64,000 bases of DNA from Chryseobacterium sp. (GTDB lineage Bacteria > Bacteroidota > Bacteroidia > Flavobacteriales > Weeksellaceae): assembly GCA_031286615.1 (NCBI GenBank), contig JAITUA010000015.1, positions 496,001 through 560,000 of the forward strand, written 5' to 3'. The notes under the pieces are model-generated. The model did not search any database, was not told where the DNA came from, and was given only the letters and a program-made list of their open reading frames with translations. The translations under genes were made by a program, and so were the position numbers. This document shows, piece by piece, positions 43,722 to 52,395 of the stretch. Within the stretch, counting starts at the first letter, position 1, and each line of letters opens with the position of its first letter.

Positions 43722-44882
43722 ATGTTAGAAAAACTTAGTCATTTCCCGGTAAACTGGATAGACGGGATGAGTATCAATAAAACCCATTTCACGGATGTTC
43801 AGAATTTTGTAAGCGATTCTGTCCGGGATGCTGTGGGAGTCCATACTTCAATGATCGGCTATGGTCTTTTGCCTGTAAAAGATCCCGTTAAAATCAACCT
43901 GATTATCGACAATCATAAGCTTTTGAGAATAAAAGTGGAAGAATGCCACGCTATTACTCCCAACGGTTCGAGAATAGAAATTGGAAACAGCACATCGGAA
44001 AACCTCAGTCTTTCCATTCCTTATCCCGAAACGGTCAGAGAACTGAAAGAAAATGAAAATACGGTTCTGCTGGCATGTATTTCAGTCAACCCTTTCAAAA
44101 GAACACCCCACGGGGAACCTGACCCCGAAGAAAACCCGCCAAGGTATCCATATACGCTTCCCGAATACACCCTTAACCTTATTCCTGAAGATGAGCTAAA
44201 AAATACGGTAGGATTCGGGATTCATTATCTTACCATTGGTAAAATTCTGGTAAGTTCGGGAGAATCAAAGATCGATGAAAATTATATCCCGCCCTGTGTA
44301 ACCGTTTCCGGTCACCAAAAACTTCAGGAGCTTTATATGGAAATTGATCGTTTTTACGGACAGATTGAATTGTATGCAGCTCAGATTGCACAAAAAATTT
44401 ATAGCAGGAAGCAGAGCAATGAACTGGCATTGATGATGGAACTGATGGCGGATAAAACCCTGAATTACCTGGGTATGGAAATCAATAAATTCCGGTGGAT
44501 GTCACCCCATTCTTCACCTGCTGAAATGCTGGTATCCGTAGTCGCTTTGGCAAGGATACTGAAAAATTTTATTGATGCCCGCTCAGGAGCCGGAAAAGAA
44601 GAGCTGCTGAATTACTTTGCGGAATGGTGCAACGTCAGCCAGGGGGATTTTGAGATTATATTTTCCGAAGCTATCAATACGGATTATAACCATAACCAAA
44701 TGGATATCGTGATTGCCAAAGTTATACGATTCATGAAAACGCTGGAAGATCTGTATGCTGTGTTAAGCAGGCTGGATTATATCGGTAAGAAACGGGATGG
44801 AAGCATTTTCGTTTCTGAGAATACAGATGAAAGAGATGCGGTTATTCATGCTAAGCGAAGCCGGACATTTCTTGCAGACTGA
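43722..44882 (+). CDS. tssK: T6SS baseplate subunit TssK
   Basis: A 386-residue protein starting KLSHFPVNWIDGMSINKTHF, the subtype-iii form of the TssK opening. Middle helical bundle: ELYMEIDRFYGQIELYAAQI. The C-terminal domain (from about residue 300) is the usual attachment to the membrane complex. TssK links the baseplate to the membrane complex. It lies between tssN and tssO with short gaps. Confidence 0.85.
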   Translation: MLEKLSHFPVNWIDGMSINKTHFTDVQNFVSDSVRDAVGVHTSMIGYGLLPVKDPVKINLIIDNHKLLRIKVEECHAITPNGSRIEIGNSTSENLSLSIPYPETVRELKENENTVLLACISVNPFKRTPHGEPDPEENPPRYPYTLPEYTLNLIPEDELKNTVGFGIHYLTIGKILVSSGESKIDENYIPPCVTVSGHQKLQELYMEIDRFYGQIELYAAQIAQKIYSRKQSNELALMMELMADKTLNYLGMEINKFRWMSPHSSPAEMLVSVVALARILKNFIDARSGAGKEELLNYFAEWCNVSQGDFEIIFSEAINTDYNHNQMDIVIAKVIRFMKTLEDLYAVLSRLDYIGKKRDGSIFVSENTDERDAVIHAKRSRTFLAD

Positions 44883-44916
44883 TAACTATTAAAATTCAAA
44901 AATTCTAACTTATAAT

Positions 44917-45429
44917 ATGGAAGTTTTAAATAAGAAACAACGGAGAAGTGCCTATTGGTTTTTTGTATTGTTTTTCCTGCTTACGGTTTCGGTTCTGATA
45001 ACAGCCGTTTTCTTTAATGCCTATTTTCCGTTTAAAGAGAACAGTCTTCTGAAAGCAGAAAATACGAGGATGAAAAAAGAAATGGAAACCCAGAATAAGT
45101 TTTCTTTTCAATTAGAAAAAGTGAAGCATGCGGTGGATTCTATCGGTGTACGGGGACAAAATGATTTTTTCAATGAAAAGCTTGCGCTTTCCATTTTGGC
45201 AGATATGTACAAGCAGCTCCCGAAAGACACCCTGAAAAACAAAAATATGTACAATAATACCATTATGTCCTATAAAGATCTGATCGATGCGAAGAAACAA
45301 GTAAAGCAACTTTCAGGGAATCAGGTATTAATGGATAGCTTGAGTACGATCAATAAAACATTGAAGGAAGAATATGATAAAATGAAAACCGACCTTGATG
45401 TTTGCAGACAATTGTATCAGGCACAATAG
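44917..45429 (+). CDS. tssO: T6SSiii membrane protein TssO
   Basis: A 170-residue single-pass protein: a short basic cytosolic N-terminus (LNKKQRRS), one helix (about 12-33, YWFFVLFFLLTVSVLITAVF), then a periplasmic part with long helical, coiled-coil-prone segments (LLKAENTRMKKEMETQNK, KTLKEEYDKMKTDLDVC). This matches TssO of T6SSiii. Gaps are 34 bp to tssK and 9 bp to the next gene. Confidence 0.8.
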   Translation: MEVLNKKQRRSAYWFFVLFFLLTVSVLITAVFFNAYFPFKENSLLKAENTRMKKEMETQNKFSFQLEKVKHAVDSIGVRGQNDFFNEKLALSILADMYKQLPKDTLKNKNMYNNTIMSYKDLIDAKKQVKQLSGNQVLMDSLSTINKTLKEEYDKMKTDLDVCRQLYQAQ

Positions 45430-45438
45430 CCAAATGTT

Positions 45439-46038
45439 ATGACGCTAAAAAAAATCCTACTTTCTTGTTTTTTTATAGTATGTTCCGGAGGAATAAATGC
45501 GCAGAACACAGAAACAGATTCGTTGGAATTTGCTCATTTTGACTGTGGGATTATCCAGACCAAACAAAAGCTGGATAAACAATTCTTTGCCAGTACCCCG
45601 CCCATTCAGCTCAGGGTTAATAATGAGGAGTTCACTTACGCTACTTTTCAGCTTGGGAAAAGGAAAAATAAGATGTATCTCTATCTGAGGATTCTTGCAG
45701 ATAATATCTGCATAAAGAAAGATAAGAATGTAGACATCTATTTCAAATCGGGAGAAATCATTACTCTGAAGAACGAATATCCGTTGAATTGTGAATCTTT
45801 TTTTGCCAGGCAATTAAAAAAGAAAGAGCTTCAAAAGCTAAGGGACAATGATATCACAATGGTTAAAATATATACCTATAAGAAAAATTATGAGCTCTAT
45901 TTAGGTGAAGTACAGAATCAGGATATCAAACATCAGCTTGATTGCCTTTTAGGGTATAAAGTTAAAAAGTCCGATGAAGTGAAGATAAAGAAGAAAGATA
46001 AAAAGAATAAGAATCAAGAAGAAAATGTTAATCCCTGA
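45439..46038 (+). CDS. Exported T6SS-locus protein, unrecognised
   Basis: A 199-residue protein with a signal peptide (TLKKILLSCFFIVCSGGINA). The Cys in FFIVCSGG could also serve as a weak lipobox. The mature part is beta-rich (LRVNNEEFTYATFQLG, KNKMYLYLRILADNI) and ends in a Lys-rich tail (KIKKKDKKNKNQEENVN). No family recognised. It lies 9 bp after tssO, so it is probably a periplasmic component of the apparatus. It is an alternative candidate for TssQ. Confidence 0.6.
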   Translation: MTLKKILLSCFFIVCSGGINAQNTETDSLEFAHFDCGIIQTKQKLDKQFFASTPPIQLRVNNEEFTYATFQLGKRKNKMYLYLRILADNICIKKDKNVDIYFKSGEIITLKNEYPLNCESFFARQLKKKELQKLRDNDITMVKIYTYKKNYELYLGEVQNQDIKHQLDCLLGYKVKKSDEVKIKKKDKKNKNQEENVNP

Positions 46039-46061
46039 ATTTTTAACTGAAAACTACTGAA

Positions 46062-46763
46062 ATGAGCCCGCTACCGGAATTGAACCTGAATTTAGGGATG
46101 ACCAATAATCCCGGTTCCCCATTTTACGGAGGAAACGGAGAAGAAGGCGTTGTTGTCCGTACCGATTCAGGATTAAAAAAGCATACCATTACCCTTATCA
46201 TCTCGGATCAGGAAGCAGGAAGCATTGCTCTCAAAGTGGGAGAAAAAGAAATTGAAGTTCCTACCTATAAGCTAACCGTAACGGATGATAAAACAGGGGA
46301 AACAGAGGCGTATCAGGTAACACGGGATACACTGAGCTTTGTGAAAAGCAAGACCAAAAAAAGCTTCTTATCATTCTTCGGGTTTAAACGGTTTGATAAG
46401 ACCTCTTTCCTGTATGATACGATTGCTTTTGAACCTCAATTAGAAGACATTGAGAGGTTCGATATTTCAAAGTACAGAAAATTCTCTATGGATACACTTA
46501 CCTATGAACTGGAAGGAAACGGACAAAAAATTATGCTGTATGCCGGAGATATTAACCGCTTTATCAAGCCTGAATCTATTGAAAAATACTTTATAGTAGT
46601 AGATAAGGACAATGGTATAAGCTTTATCGGGGATATTCTCTTCCGTGAGAAATTTCTGAAGCTTACCCCAAAAGTGGAGCTTCATATTATTAAGAGGAAA
46701 AAGGTGCCTAAGAATTTTGAATACGATGACAAAGGAAATATCAAAAGAGTAATGTATATCTGA
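46062..46763 (+). CDS. T6SS-locus protein of unknown function
   Basis: A 233-residue cytosolic protein without signal peptide or membrane segment. It starts with an extended, Gly/Pro/Asn-rich stretch (MSPLPELNLNLGMTNNPGSP) and continues beta-rich (TYKLTVTDDKTGETEAYQVT, KKSFLSFFGFKRFDKTSF). Not recognised. It lies between the exported protein and tssE with short gaps, so a baseplate or tail-tip adaptor role is conceivable. Confidence 0.55.
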   Translation: MSPLPELNLNLGMTNNPGSPFYGGNGEEGVVVRTDSGLKKHTITLIISDQEAGSIALKVGEKEIEVPTYKLTVTDDKTGETEAYQVTRDTLSFVKSKTKKSFLSFFGFKRFDKTSFLYDTIAFEPQLEDIERFDISKYRKFSMDTLTYELEGNGQKIMLYAGDINRFIKPESIEKYFIVVDKDNGISFIGDILFREKFLKLTPKVELHIIKRKKVPKNFEYDDKGNIKRVMYI

Positions 46764-46784
46764 TAAAAAAGGAATTGAATACCG

Positions 46785-47213
46785 ATGAAAGGAATCTATT
46801 ATAAAATACCGGTTGATTTTGAAGCTCTGACCGGAAAAAAAGATACTGAAAAAGTTGCTTTGGATACCTCGATCCGTCAGCACATATTTCTTTTGGCTAC
46901 CACCGCATTAGGCGAATGTAAATTTGATGAAACCTATGGTACGGAAATCTGGGAAATGGATTTTGACCTGATGAAGAGTGACAACAGCCTGAAAGAAATG
47001 ATTGCAGAAACATTGAAGACCTCCATTACAAGGCATGAAAAACGATTGATATTGGAGAATGTAGAAGTATCTGTAAACGATTATAATTTAGGAACATTAG
47101 GAAAAAGAAGAATGAAAAAAAGAGTAACTATTGCCATTAAGGGACTCATATTGGAAACCAATCGAAACTTTACTTTCAGTAATTCGTTTTTTGTAGGTCC
47201 ACTTTCATATTAA
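46785..47213 (+). CDS. tssE: T6SS baseplate subunit TssE (gp25-like)
   Basis: A 142-residue GPW/gp25-family protein: DTSIRQHIFLLATTALGECK, then the family core FDETYGTEIWEMDFDLM (the usual E-[FY]G-x-x-[IL]W), and a later LILENVEVSVNDYNL. TssE sits at the base of the sheath and triggers its assembly. Confidence 0.88.
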   Translation: MKGIYYKIPVDFEALTGKKDTEKVALDTSIRQHIFLLATTALGECKFDETYGTEIWEMDFDLMKSDNSLKEMIAETLKTSITRHEKRLILENVEVSVNDYNLGTLGKRRMKKRVTIAIKGLILETNRNFTFSNSFFVGPLSY

Positions 47214-47234
47214 AAAAGAAATAAAATAATAAAA

Positions 47235-48296
47235 ATGTCAATTTACCTAAGGACACATATTGTACAAAGAGGCGAAACCCTGGAAGATATTGTTTCAAAA
47301 TACGATATTCCCGATGTAGAAATGCTGCGGTATTTCCATAATCAAAATTCGCCCAAAAACAGTAACCATATTGGTTCGGTTGTTTTTCCGGGAGAGGAGA
47401 TTTTCATTCCGGAAAAACATGACATAGAAAAGATTATCTCTAAAAGGATTAAGATTAAAAACGAAAATAAAGCAATAGAGGCTGAACGTCTGAAAAACCA
47501 GGTATTAATCCCATATTTTTTAGGTTTTGATGCACAATACTTCGTTAAAATTGTCCATTATTTTGGGAATAAGCAGGAAAACAAAGATAGTTTGGGTTTC
47601 AATGCTCGCATTAAATATGTTGGTACAACAAAAGATGGTTTTCCTATAATGCAATATCAAAAAGGAAACTATAAAATAAATGGAGAGGATCCAGAACTGA
47701 AGTTATATAATTTAGTAATCCAAAGTACAGATTTCATTTATCCTTTAGAAATTTCTCTTAGTACATCCGCATGTCCTCACGGAATTATTAATCTGAAGGA
47801 AATAACTGCCCGCTGGAAAGCAACAAAAGAAAAAACAAATAATAAATATACAGATGCTCATTCCCAAGAATATGTAGAACAGATGAACCGGGTAATGGAC
47901 GCAGGCTTGCAAAAATATCTGATGCGAGATCTGTTCCTTCAATTCTTTTTTGCGCCTTATACAGAATATTCCAATGGAAAATCGAGTTCAGAACACCGTT
48001 TCCATAATTATAGAATACTGTATCAGAATATAATGGAGCTAGAAAACATGCAGGATAAAATTATTATAAAACAAGCTGCTGATTGTATTGATTCCAGAAC
48101 GCCTCAGCAGATTTTAGACCAGTGGTATCCGGAAAATGATGTTAAAGAAGAAAATACCTTGTTATTGGAGTCTTCGATTTGGGGAGAATACCAATTGGAT
48201 AAGCAGTATAAAACCGTTCAATCTGCCAAAGTGCATATAAAAACCTTGTTTTACGGAAAAGATGAGAGAATGGAAATAACAATTGATCGTATTTAA
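47235..48296 (+). CDS. LysM-domain protein of the T6SS baseplate region
   Basis: A 353-residue protein. The N-terminal LysM domain (about 4-57) reads YLRTHIVQRGETLEDIVSKY and GSVVFPGEEIFIPE. The remaining 300 residues are not recognised. There is no signal peptide, so LysM is unlikely to act as a secreted wall binder. LysM proteins occur in baseplates of phages and other contractile systems, where they stabilise the tube-spike junction. Its place between tssE and the PAAR gene supports such a role here (inference). From about 47,520 on the DNA is A/T-richer than the tss genes. Confidence 0.6.
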   Translation: MSIYLRTHIVQRGETLEDIVSKYDIPDVEMLRYFHNQNSPKNSNHIGSVVFPGEEIFIPEKHDIEKIISKRIKIKNENKAIEAERLKNQVLIPYFLGFDAQYFVKIVHYFGNKQENKDSLGFNARIKYVGTTKDGFPIMQYQKGNYKINGEDPELKLYNLVIQSTDFIYPLEISLSTSACPHGIINLKEITARWKATKEKTNNKYTDAHSQEYVEQMNRVMDAGLQKYLMRDLFLQFFFAPYTEYSNGKSSSEHRFHNYRILYQNIMELENMQDKIIIKQAADCIDSRTPQQILDQWYPENDVKEENTLLLESSIWGEYQLDKQYKTVQSAKVHIKTLFYGKDERMEITIDRI

Positions 48297-48324
48297 TTTT
48301 TTAACCAACATAAATAAATGAAAA

Positions 48325-48804
48325 ATGTCAAACGAACACGAAAATAAATATTTTATCATCCAGAAAGGAAAAGCCGTTTGCGACAAAGGTACTAAGTTTC
48401 CGAATTTTAAAGTGAATAGTCACCATAAACATTATTGGAATGATGAGGATGGTGCTTCGGATTATCTTGCTGTAACAGAAGATGATATTCAGTTCAATCC
48501 ACCTGCTATTCCGTTTGGTAACTGTTCCATAAAGAATGGGCAGCCTTGTAGCTTTGCTCCTGTGGAAAAATGGAATAAACCTTATGAAAAAGTAAAAGTA
48601 ATGGGTAAAAGTTGTCTTACCGAAATTTCCGAACTCCAATGCGCCATAGGCGGAAAAATAAAGGTTTTGGAGCATGGGCAAAAAGAAGAACTTAGTAAAC
48701 AGAACTTCAAAAATGTCAATCCACAGATACATAACCAGATAAATCCATTAGTGGATTTGGAAGAGTTTATAGAGAATCTGGAAGGAGATGATTTTTATTT
48801 TTAA
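48325..48804 (+). CDS. PAAR-like spike-tip protein (DUF4280)
   Basis: A 159-residue cysteine-containing protein: IIQKGKAVCDKGTKFPNFKV near the start, PAIPFGNCSIKNGQPCSFAP in the middle and LQCAIGGKIKVLEHG near the end match DUF4280 PAAR-like proteins. These cap the VgrG spike and often connect it to an effector. The next gene, 12 bp on, is a large effector, which supports that function. A Glu/Asp-rich tail may be the effector-facing end. Confidence 0.8.
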   Translation: MSNEHENKYFIIQKGKAVCDKGTKFPNFKVNSHHKHYWNDEDGASDYLAVTEDDIQFNPPAIPFGNCSIKNGQPCSFAPVEKWNKPYEKVKVMGKSCLTEISELQCAIGGKIKVLEHGQKEELSKQNFKNVNPQIHNQINPLVDLEEFIENLEGDDFYF

Positions 48805-48816
48805 AGTTTAGAAATT

Positions 48817-51408
48817 ATGCCAAAACTTACGATTATAGGAAATTCAACACTGGAAATAGGAAAACAAAACCAATACAGTATAGTTTCATTGGGCTTTAAT
48901 CCTATATCATATAACAATCCTTTTTCTCCGCAGAAACCGCTACTGACGGAATGGACTATCTATGTTCTGGAAGCCGGAAATTGGCGTAAAACCACAGAAA
49001 ATACCAAATACGGAGATACTGTTTCTTATACCTTTACCCAAAAAAGCCTTACCAGAAAAGGGATAAAGCTGAAAGTAATCAAGGGAGAAGATTCTGGGGA
49101 ATTGATAATAAAGCCGAAGTCGGCAAAAAATCCTAAAATTATCAAAATAGAACTTCTTGATATCAACGGAAAGAAAGTAACAAAACCGTTGAGTTATATG
49201 GATACATTGGTAGCTAAAGCCCACTGCACTGATATGGAAGGGCAGACTTTACATTTTACGCTTTGGGAAGATGATGCACAAAGACCGGGACACGATTCTA
49301 TAAATGAAAAAAATAAGATTAATATATTCCCAGTACCCGCAACCGTAAAGAAAGGCATTGCTGAAGCAAAATTTAATATGGCACAGTATGCGATGGCATC
49401 TATGATAGCCAATATGCAGGTTGCCAAAGGAGATAAGAACGAAGGTAAAACCCACGAGTATTATGTAACAGCAGAATATTTCGGGAAACTGGAAGCCAGC
49501 AACAATGTGAATCTCAAAAACCCAGCCTACAATCCCGATTCAGGAACATCGCAAAAAGCACCTGCAAATGCGGGTAATACAAATCCGAAAAGCCCGGCAA
49601 GCTCGCCAAAGCCCAATAAAAATCCGGTTCCCGTTTCTGCTCCGAAGAAGGAAACGTATAAAGCCCCCGTCACCTCAGGTTCAAAGACCAAAGCACCGGA
49701 TTCGAAAGGGAAAATTGTAAAAGTGTCTTTTGTAGACAAAAATGATAAGCCAATTAACAATTTTAAAACCATCCAAGGCGTTATTGCAAAGATAGAAACC
49801 AAAAATATGGTGGGCAGATCCGTAAAGCTGACAATCTGGGAAGAGGATACCATCTCCAATGATAAAATATGGAGCGAGTTGGTAAAAATAACCAAAGATG
49901 TGTGCTACAAAGGCATTCCTATTACCGGGAAAATGTGGGAGATAGGAAATGATGGTGGCGACAGCACTACACAAGAGTATTTTTTGGAAGTGGAATATGC
50001 AGGAGACGAAATAAAATCCGGCGTGGTAACCGTAGATAAGGATGCTCCCCGAACAAAAACGGAAACCGGGAAGAGTATGACAAAGGTGAAGGGAGAAGAA
50101 AAGAAAGAGGATAAAAAAGATCACAAATGTCCGAATTGTGAAAAGGATATAACAGCAGATGATTTGAAAACCATTTTCCCAAATGCCGATGCTTCCAAAA
50201 GGAAAATAGTTGCAGATACTTATAACAAGTATATGAAGGTTTTGAATATGAATACTTGCTGGAACAAAGCACATTTTTTTGCACAGGCAATAGTAGAAGG
50301 AGGAAAAAGTCTTGATTTAAAAGAAGGTGAAGGTTTCAATTATTCAGCAGAGGCTCTACCAGATAATTTTGGAGCATTTAGTGCAAACGGAAAAAGAGGC
50401 GGTCCTCCTAATGAGTTAGCTTATAAATATGGAAGAAGTAGACAAAATCACTTTAAAGCAGATAAAAAAATGATTGCTAATATAGCTTATAGCAATAGAA
50501 AAGAACTAGGTAATATTGGAGGAGATGATGGATGGAATTATAGAGGAAGAGGATTAATCCAAATTACAGGTAGGGAAATATACTCTTTTTGTAACCCCTA
50601 CACAATAAAATATGAAAATACTGATGTTTTGTCTAATCCAGATTTAGTTGGTGAAAAAATTAGTTTAGGTGTATCTACTTCAATGATCTTTTTTCTTTGG
50701 AAAAAAAATAAAAAAGGAGTTCCTCTTAATAAATTGACATTAGGTACTAAAGATGCTAAAGGAGTTATTTGTCCTTTAGTTGGAAATAATGTAGATATTA
50801 AAGACAAAAGTGGTAAAAAAATAACTACCAACTGGAATGAAAAACAAGATAATTTTGATAAGATAACTTCAATTATTTTTATTATAAATCAATGCAATTT
50901 GACAAAAAATAAAAATAGTGAACAACCAAAAGACTCTAAGGTAATAATTAAGTTTGGTGAAAATGCGGATAAATCTGTGGTAAGTGAGAAATCTTTAAAT
51001 ATTTTAAGAGAGGTAGGCGAACAAACTAAAAATTATTTAATCACAATTACAAGTACAGCAAGAGACCCATATAATCAAGCGAGAGTTATGTATGATAACA
51101 TTATTAAAAAAGGGATGAAAGAACAAAGAAAAACTTATAAAGAGCCAGGTCAACGAGTTTTAGATGCATATGAGTCTGCAAAAGCAAAAGGTAAAAATAA
51201 AGAAGGAACTATAAAAGAAATGGAGATGAAAATAAAAGAAATAGGACCATCAAAAGTTTCAAGACATTGTGGTGATCCTAATTTTGTAAATGTTTTTGAT
51301 GTTACACAGGGAATGAGTAATCCACAAGATTTCAAGAAAGTAATAACACCAAAAATAAAAACTCTTCTTGATGAAAACGGATGTTATCATCTCGAAATAC
51401 CCCAGTAG
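48817..51408 (+). CDS. T6SS effector: delivery domain, GH19-like muramidase and M15-like peptidase
   Basis: An 863-residue multidomain protein. Residues 1-435 hold two repeats of a beta-rich module (KIIKIELLDINGKKVT with LHFTLWEDDA, and GKIVKVSFVDKNDKPIN with VKLTIWEEDT) separated by a Pro/Ser/Asn-rich linker. A CPNC motif (Cys438, Cys441) opens a GH19-like lysozyme domain, with Glu494 in AQAIVEGGK as probable catalytic acid and NYRGRGLIQITGRE. The last 150 residues look like an M15 D,D-peptidase: His817 (SRHCGD), Asp828 (VFDV) and His858 (YHLEIP) as metal ligands. It should cut both glycan and peptide bonds of peptidoglycan. DNA becomes much A/T-richer from the GH19 part onward. Confidence 0.78.
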   Translation: MPKLTIIGNSTLEIGKQNQYSIVSLGFNPISYNNPFSPQKPLLTEWTIYVLEAGNWRKTTENTKYGDTVSYTFTQKSLTRKGIKLKVIKGEDSGELIIKPKSAKNPKIIKIELLDINGKKVTKPLSYMDTLVAKAHCTDMEGQTLHFTLWEDDAQRPGHDSINEKNKINIFPVPATVKKGIAEAKFNMAQYAMASMIANMQVAKGDKNEGKTHEYYVTAEYFGKLEASNNVNLKNPAYNPDSGTSQKAPANAGNTNPKSPASSPKPNKNPVPVSAPKKETYKAPVTSGSKTKAPDSKGKIVKVSFVDKNDKPINNFKTIQGVIAKIETKNMVGRSVKLTIWEEDTISNDKIWSELVKITKDVCYKGIPITGKMWEIGNDGGDSTTQEYFLEVEYAGDEIKSGVVTVDKDAPRTKTETGKSMTKVKGEEKKEDKKDHKCPNCEKDITADDLKTIFPNADASKRKIVADTYNKYMKVLNMNTCWNKAHFFAQAIVEGGKSLDLKEGEGFNYSAEALPDNFGAFSANGKRGGPPNELAYKYGRSRQNHFKADKKMIANIAYSNRKELGNIGGDDGWNYRGRGLIQITGREIYSFCNPYTIKYENTDVLSNPDLVGEKISLGVSTSMIFFLWKKNKKGVPLNKLTLGTKDAKGVICPLVGNNVDIKDKSGKKITTNWNEKQDNFDKITSIIFIINQCNLTKNKNSEQPKDSKVIIKFGENADKSVVSEKSLNILREVGEQTKNYLITITSTARDPYNQARVMYDNIIKKGMKEQRKTYKEPGQRVLDAYESAKAKGKNKEGTIKEMEMKIKEIGPSKVSRHCGDPNFVNVFDVTQGMSNPQDFKKVITPKIKTLLDENGCYHLEIPQ

Positions 51409-51410
51409 TT

Positions 51411-52367
51411 ATGAGAAATTTATTCATATATATGTTACTTACGTGTACTTTTACAATTGCATGTAAGAAATCTTTTGAGAGCGAAACATCAACTTTTTCG
51501 AAGTCGGATACTATTTTTTTGAACAATCAAGGTGTTCTTTTTATCTCGCCAGATGATAAAGATATTGACAATCTCAAAAAGCAACAAGGAGATGATTTTT
51601 ATACTATTGCAGATGATGCAAATAATTACTTTTCTGAGGCATCAACTTATTTAGATTCTATGAAAATACCGTATAAAAATTATAATAGTGACCATATAAT
51701 TGGATTTAAAACAAACGAAAAATTCGTTGAAATCCCAAAATATAAAAACCCTTGGTATTTAATTTTTTATCAGAATGGAAAATATAAAGTACTAGATTTA
51801 ATAGATGTTAGAGAAGAATACCCAAAGTTTTTTAATAGCAGAAAACCTACCAACTCAATGAATTTAGATTCAAAAAGGATAATAGATTCTGTTGCAGGAA
51901 ACAAGTATTTTGTGGTAGAAGAAAGAGATTGTGATTTAAACAATGATACGTTTAAAGATAAAATCATTATTCTAGGTAATAATAATGATGTTGATCCACA
52001 TGATCCAGATACCAGAATTGCACCAATTTTAATTCTCTTAAATGAACAAAACGAGAGGTATAAGATTTTAACAAATCAATATATATATCCAAACAATTTT
52101 GGAGATGCTTTCAAAAGATTAGTTGTCAAAAATCAGTTTTTTACGATTGAATTATCAAACGAAGTTCCAGATAAATATATCTCGAATAAATACATTACAT
52201 TCAGATACGATGAAAAGGCGGGAGAGATTGTCCTTTCTAAATATGGAGAAATTATACATTGGAATGATGGTGAAAAAAATAATATCTTATGTTCAGAGAA
52301 AAATTTCGGAAAAATTTCATTTCAAGAGTTTAGCTCTAACGAAATTCAGAATAAATGTCCTCAGTAA
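51411..52367 (+). CDS. Lipoprotein, probable immunity protein of the adjacent effector
   Basis: A 318-residue lipoprotein. I start at ATG 51411, 2 bp after the effector stop; the frame is open further up inside the effector gene. The signal ends with lipobox FTIAC. The mature part has an acidic, beta-rich C-terminal domain with DCDLNNDTFKDKIIILGN and APILILLNEQNERYKIL. No enzymatic motif was seen. The location right behind a periplasm-acting effector, the lipid anchor and the similarly low G+C fit an immunity protein that blocks the hydrolase in the periplasm. Confidence 0.65.
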   Translation: MRNLFIYMLLTCTFTIACKKSFESETSTFSKSDTIFLNNQGVLFISPDDKDIDNLKKQQGDDFYTIADDANNYFSEASTYLDSMKIPYKNYNSDHIIGFKTNEKFVEIPKYKNPWYLIFYQNGKYKVLDLIDVREEYPKFFNSRKPTNSMNLDSKRIIDSVAGNKYFVVEERDCDLNNDTFKDKIIILGNNNDVDPHDPDTRIAPILILLNEQNERYKILTNQYIYPNNFGDAFKRLVVKNQFFTIELSNEVPDKYISNKYITFRYDEKAGEIVLSKYGEIIHWNDGEKNNILCSEKNFGKISFQEFSSNEIQNKCPQ

Positions 52368-52395
52368 TTTAAATAAGGTCGGATAGAGTAAAAAA

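Noticed and set aside
49527-50290. Hydrophobic minus-strand frames opposite the effector gene, looking like membrane proteins
   Set aside because: They arise from the Lys/Asn/Pro-rich coding strand read backwards. No start context or neighbours support them.
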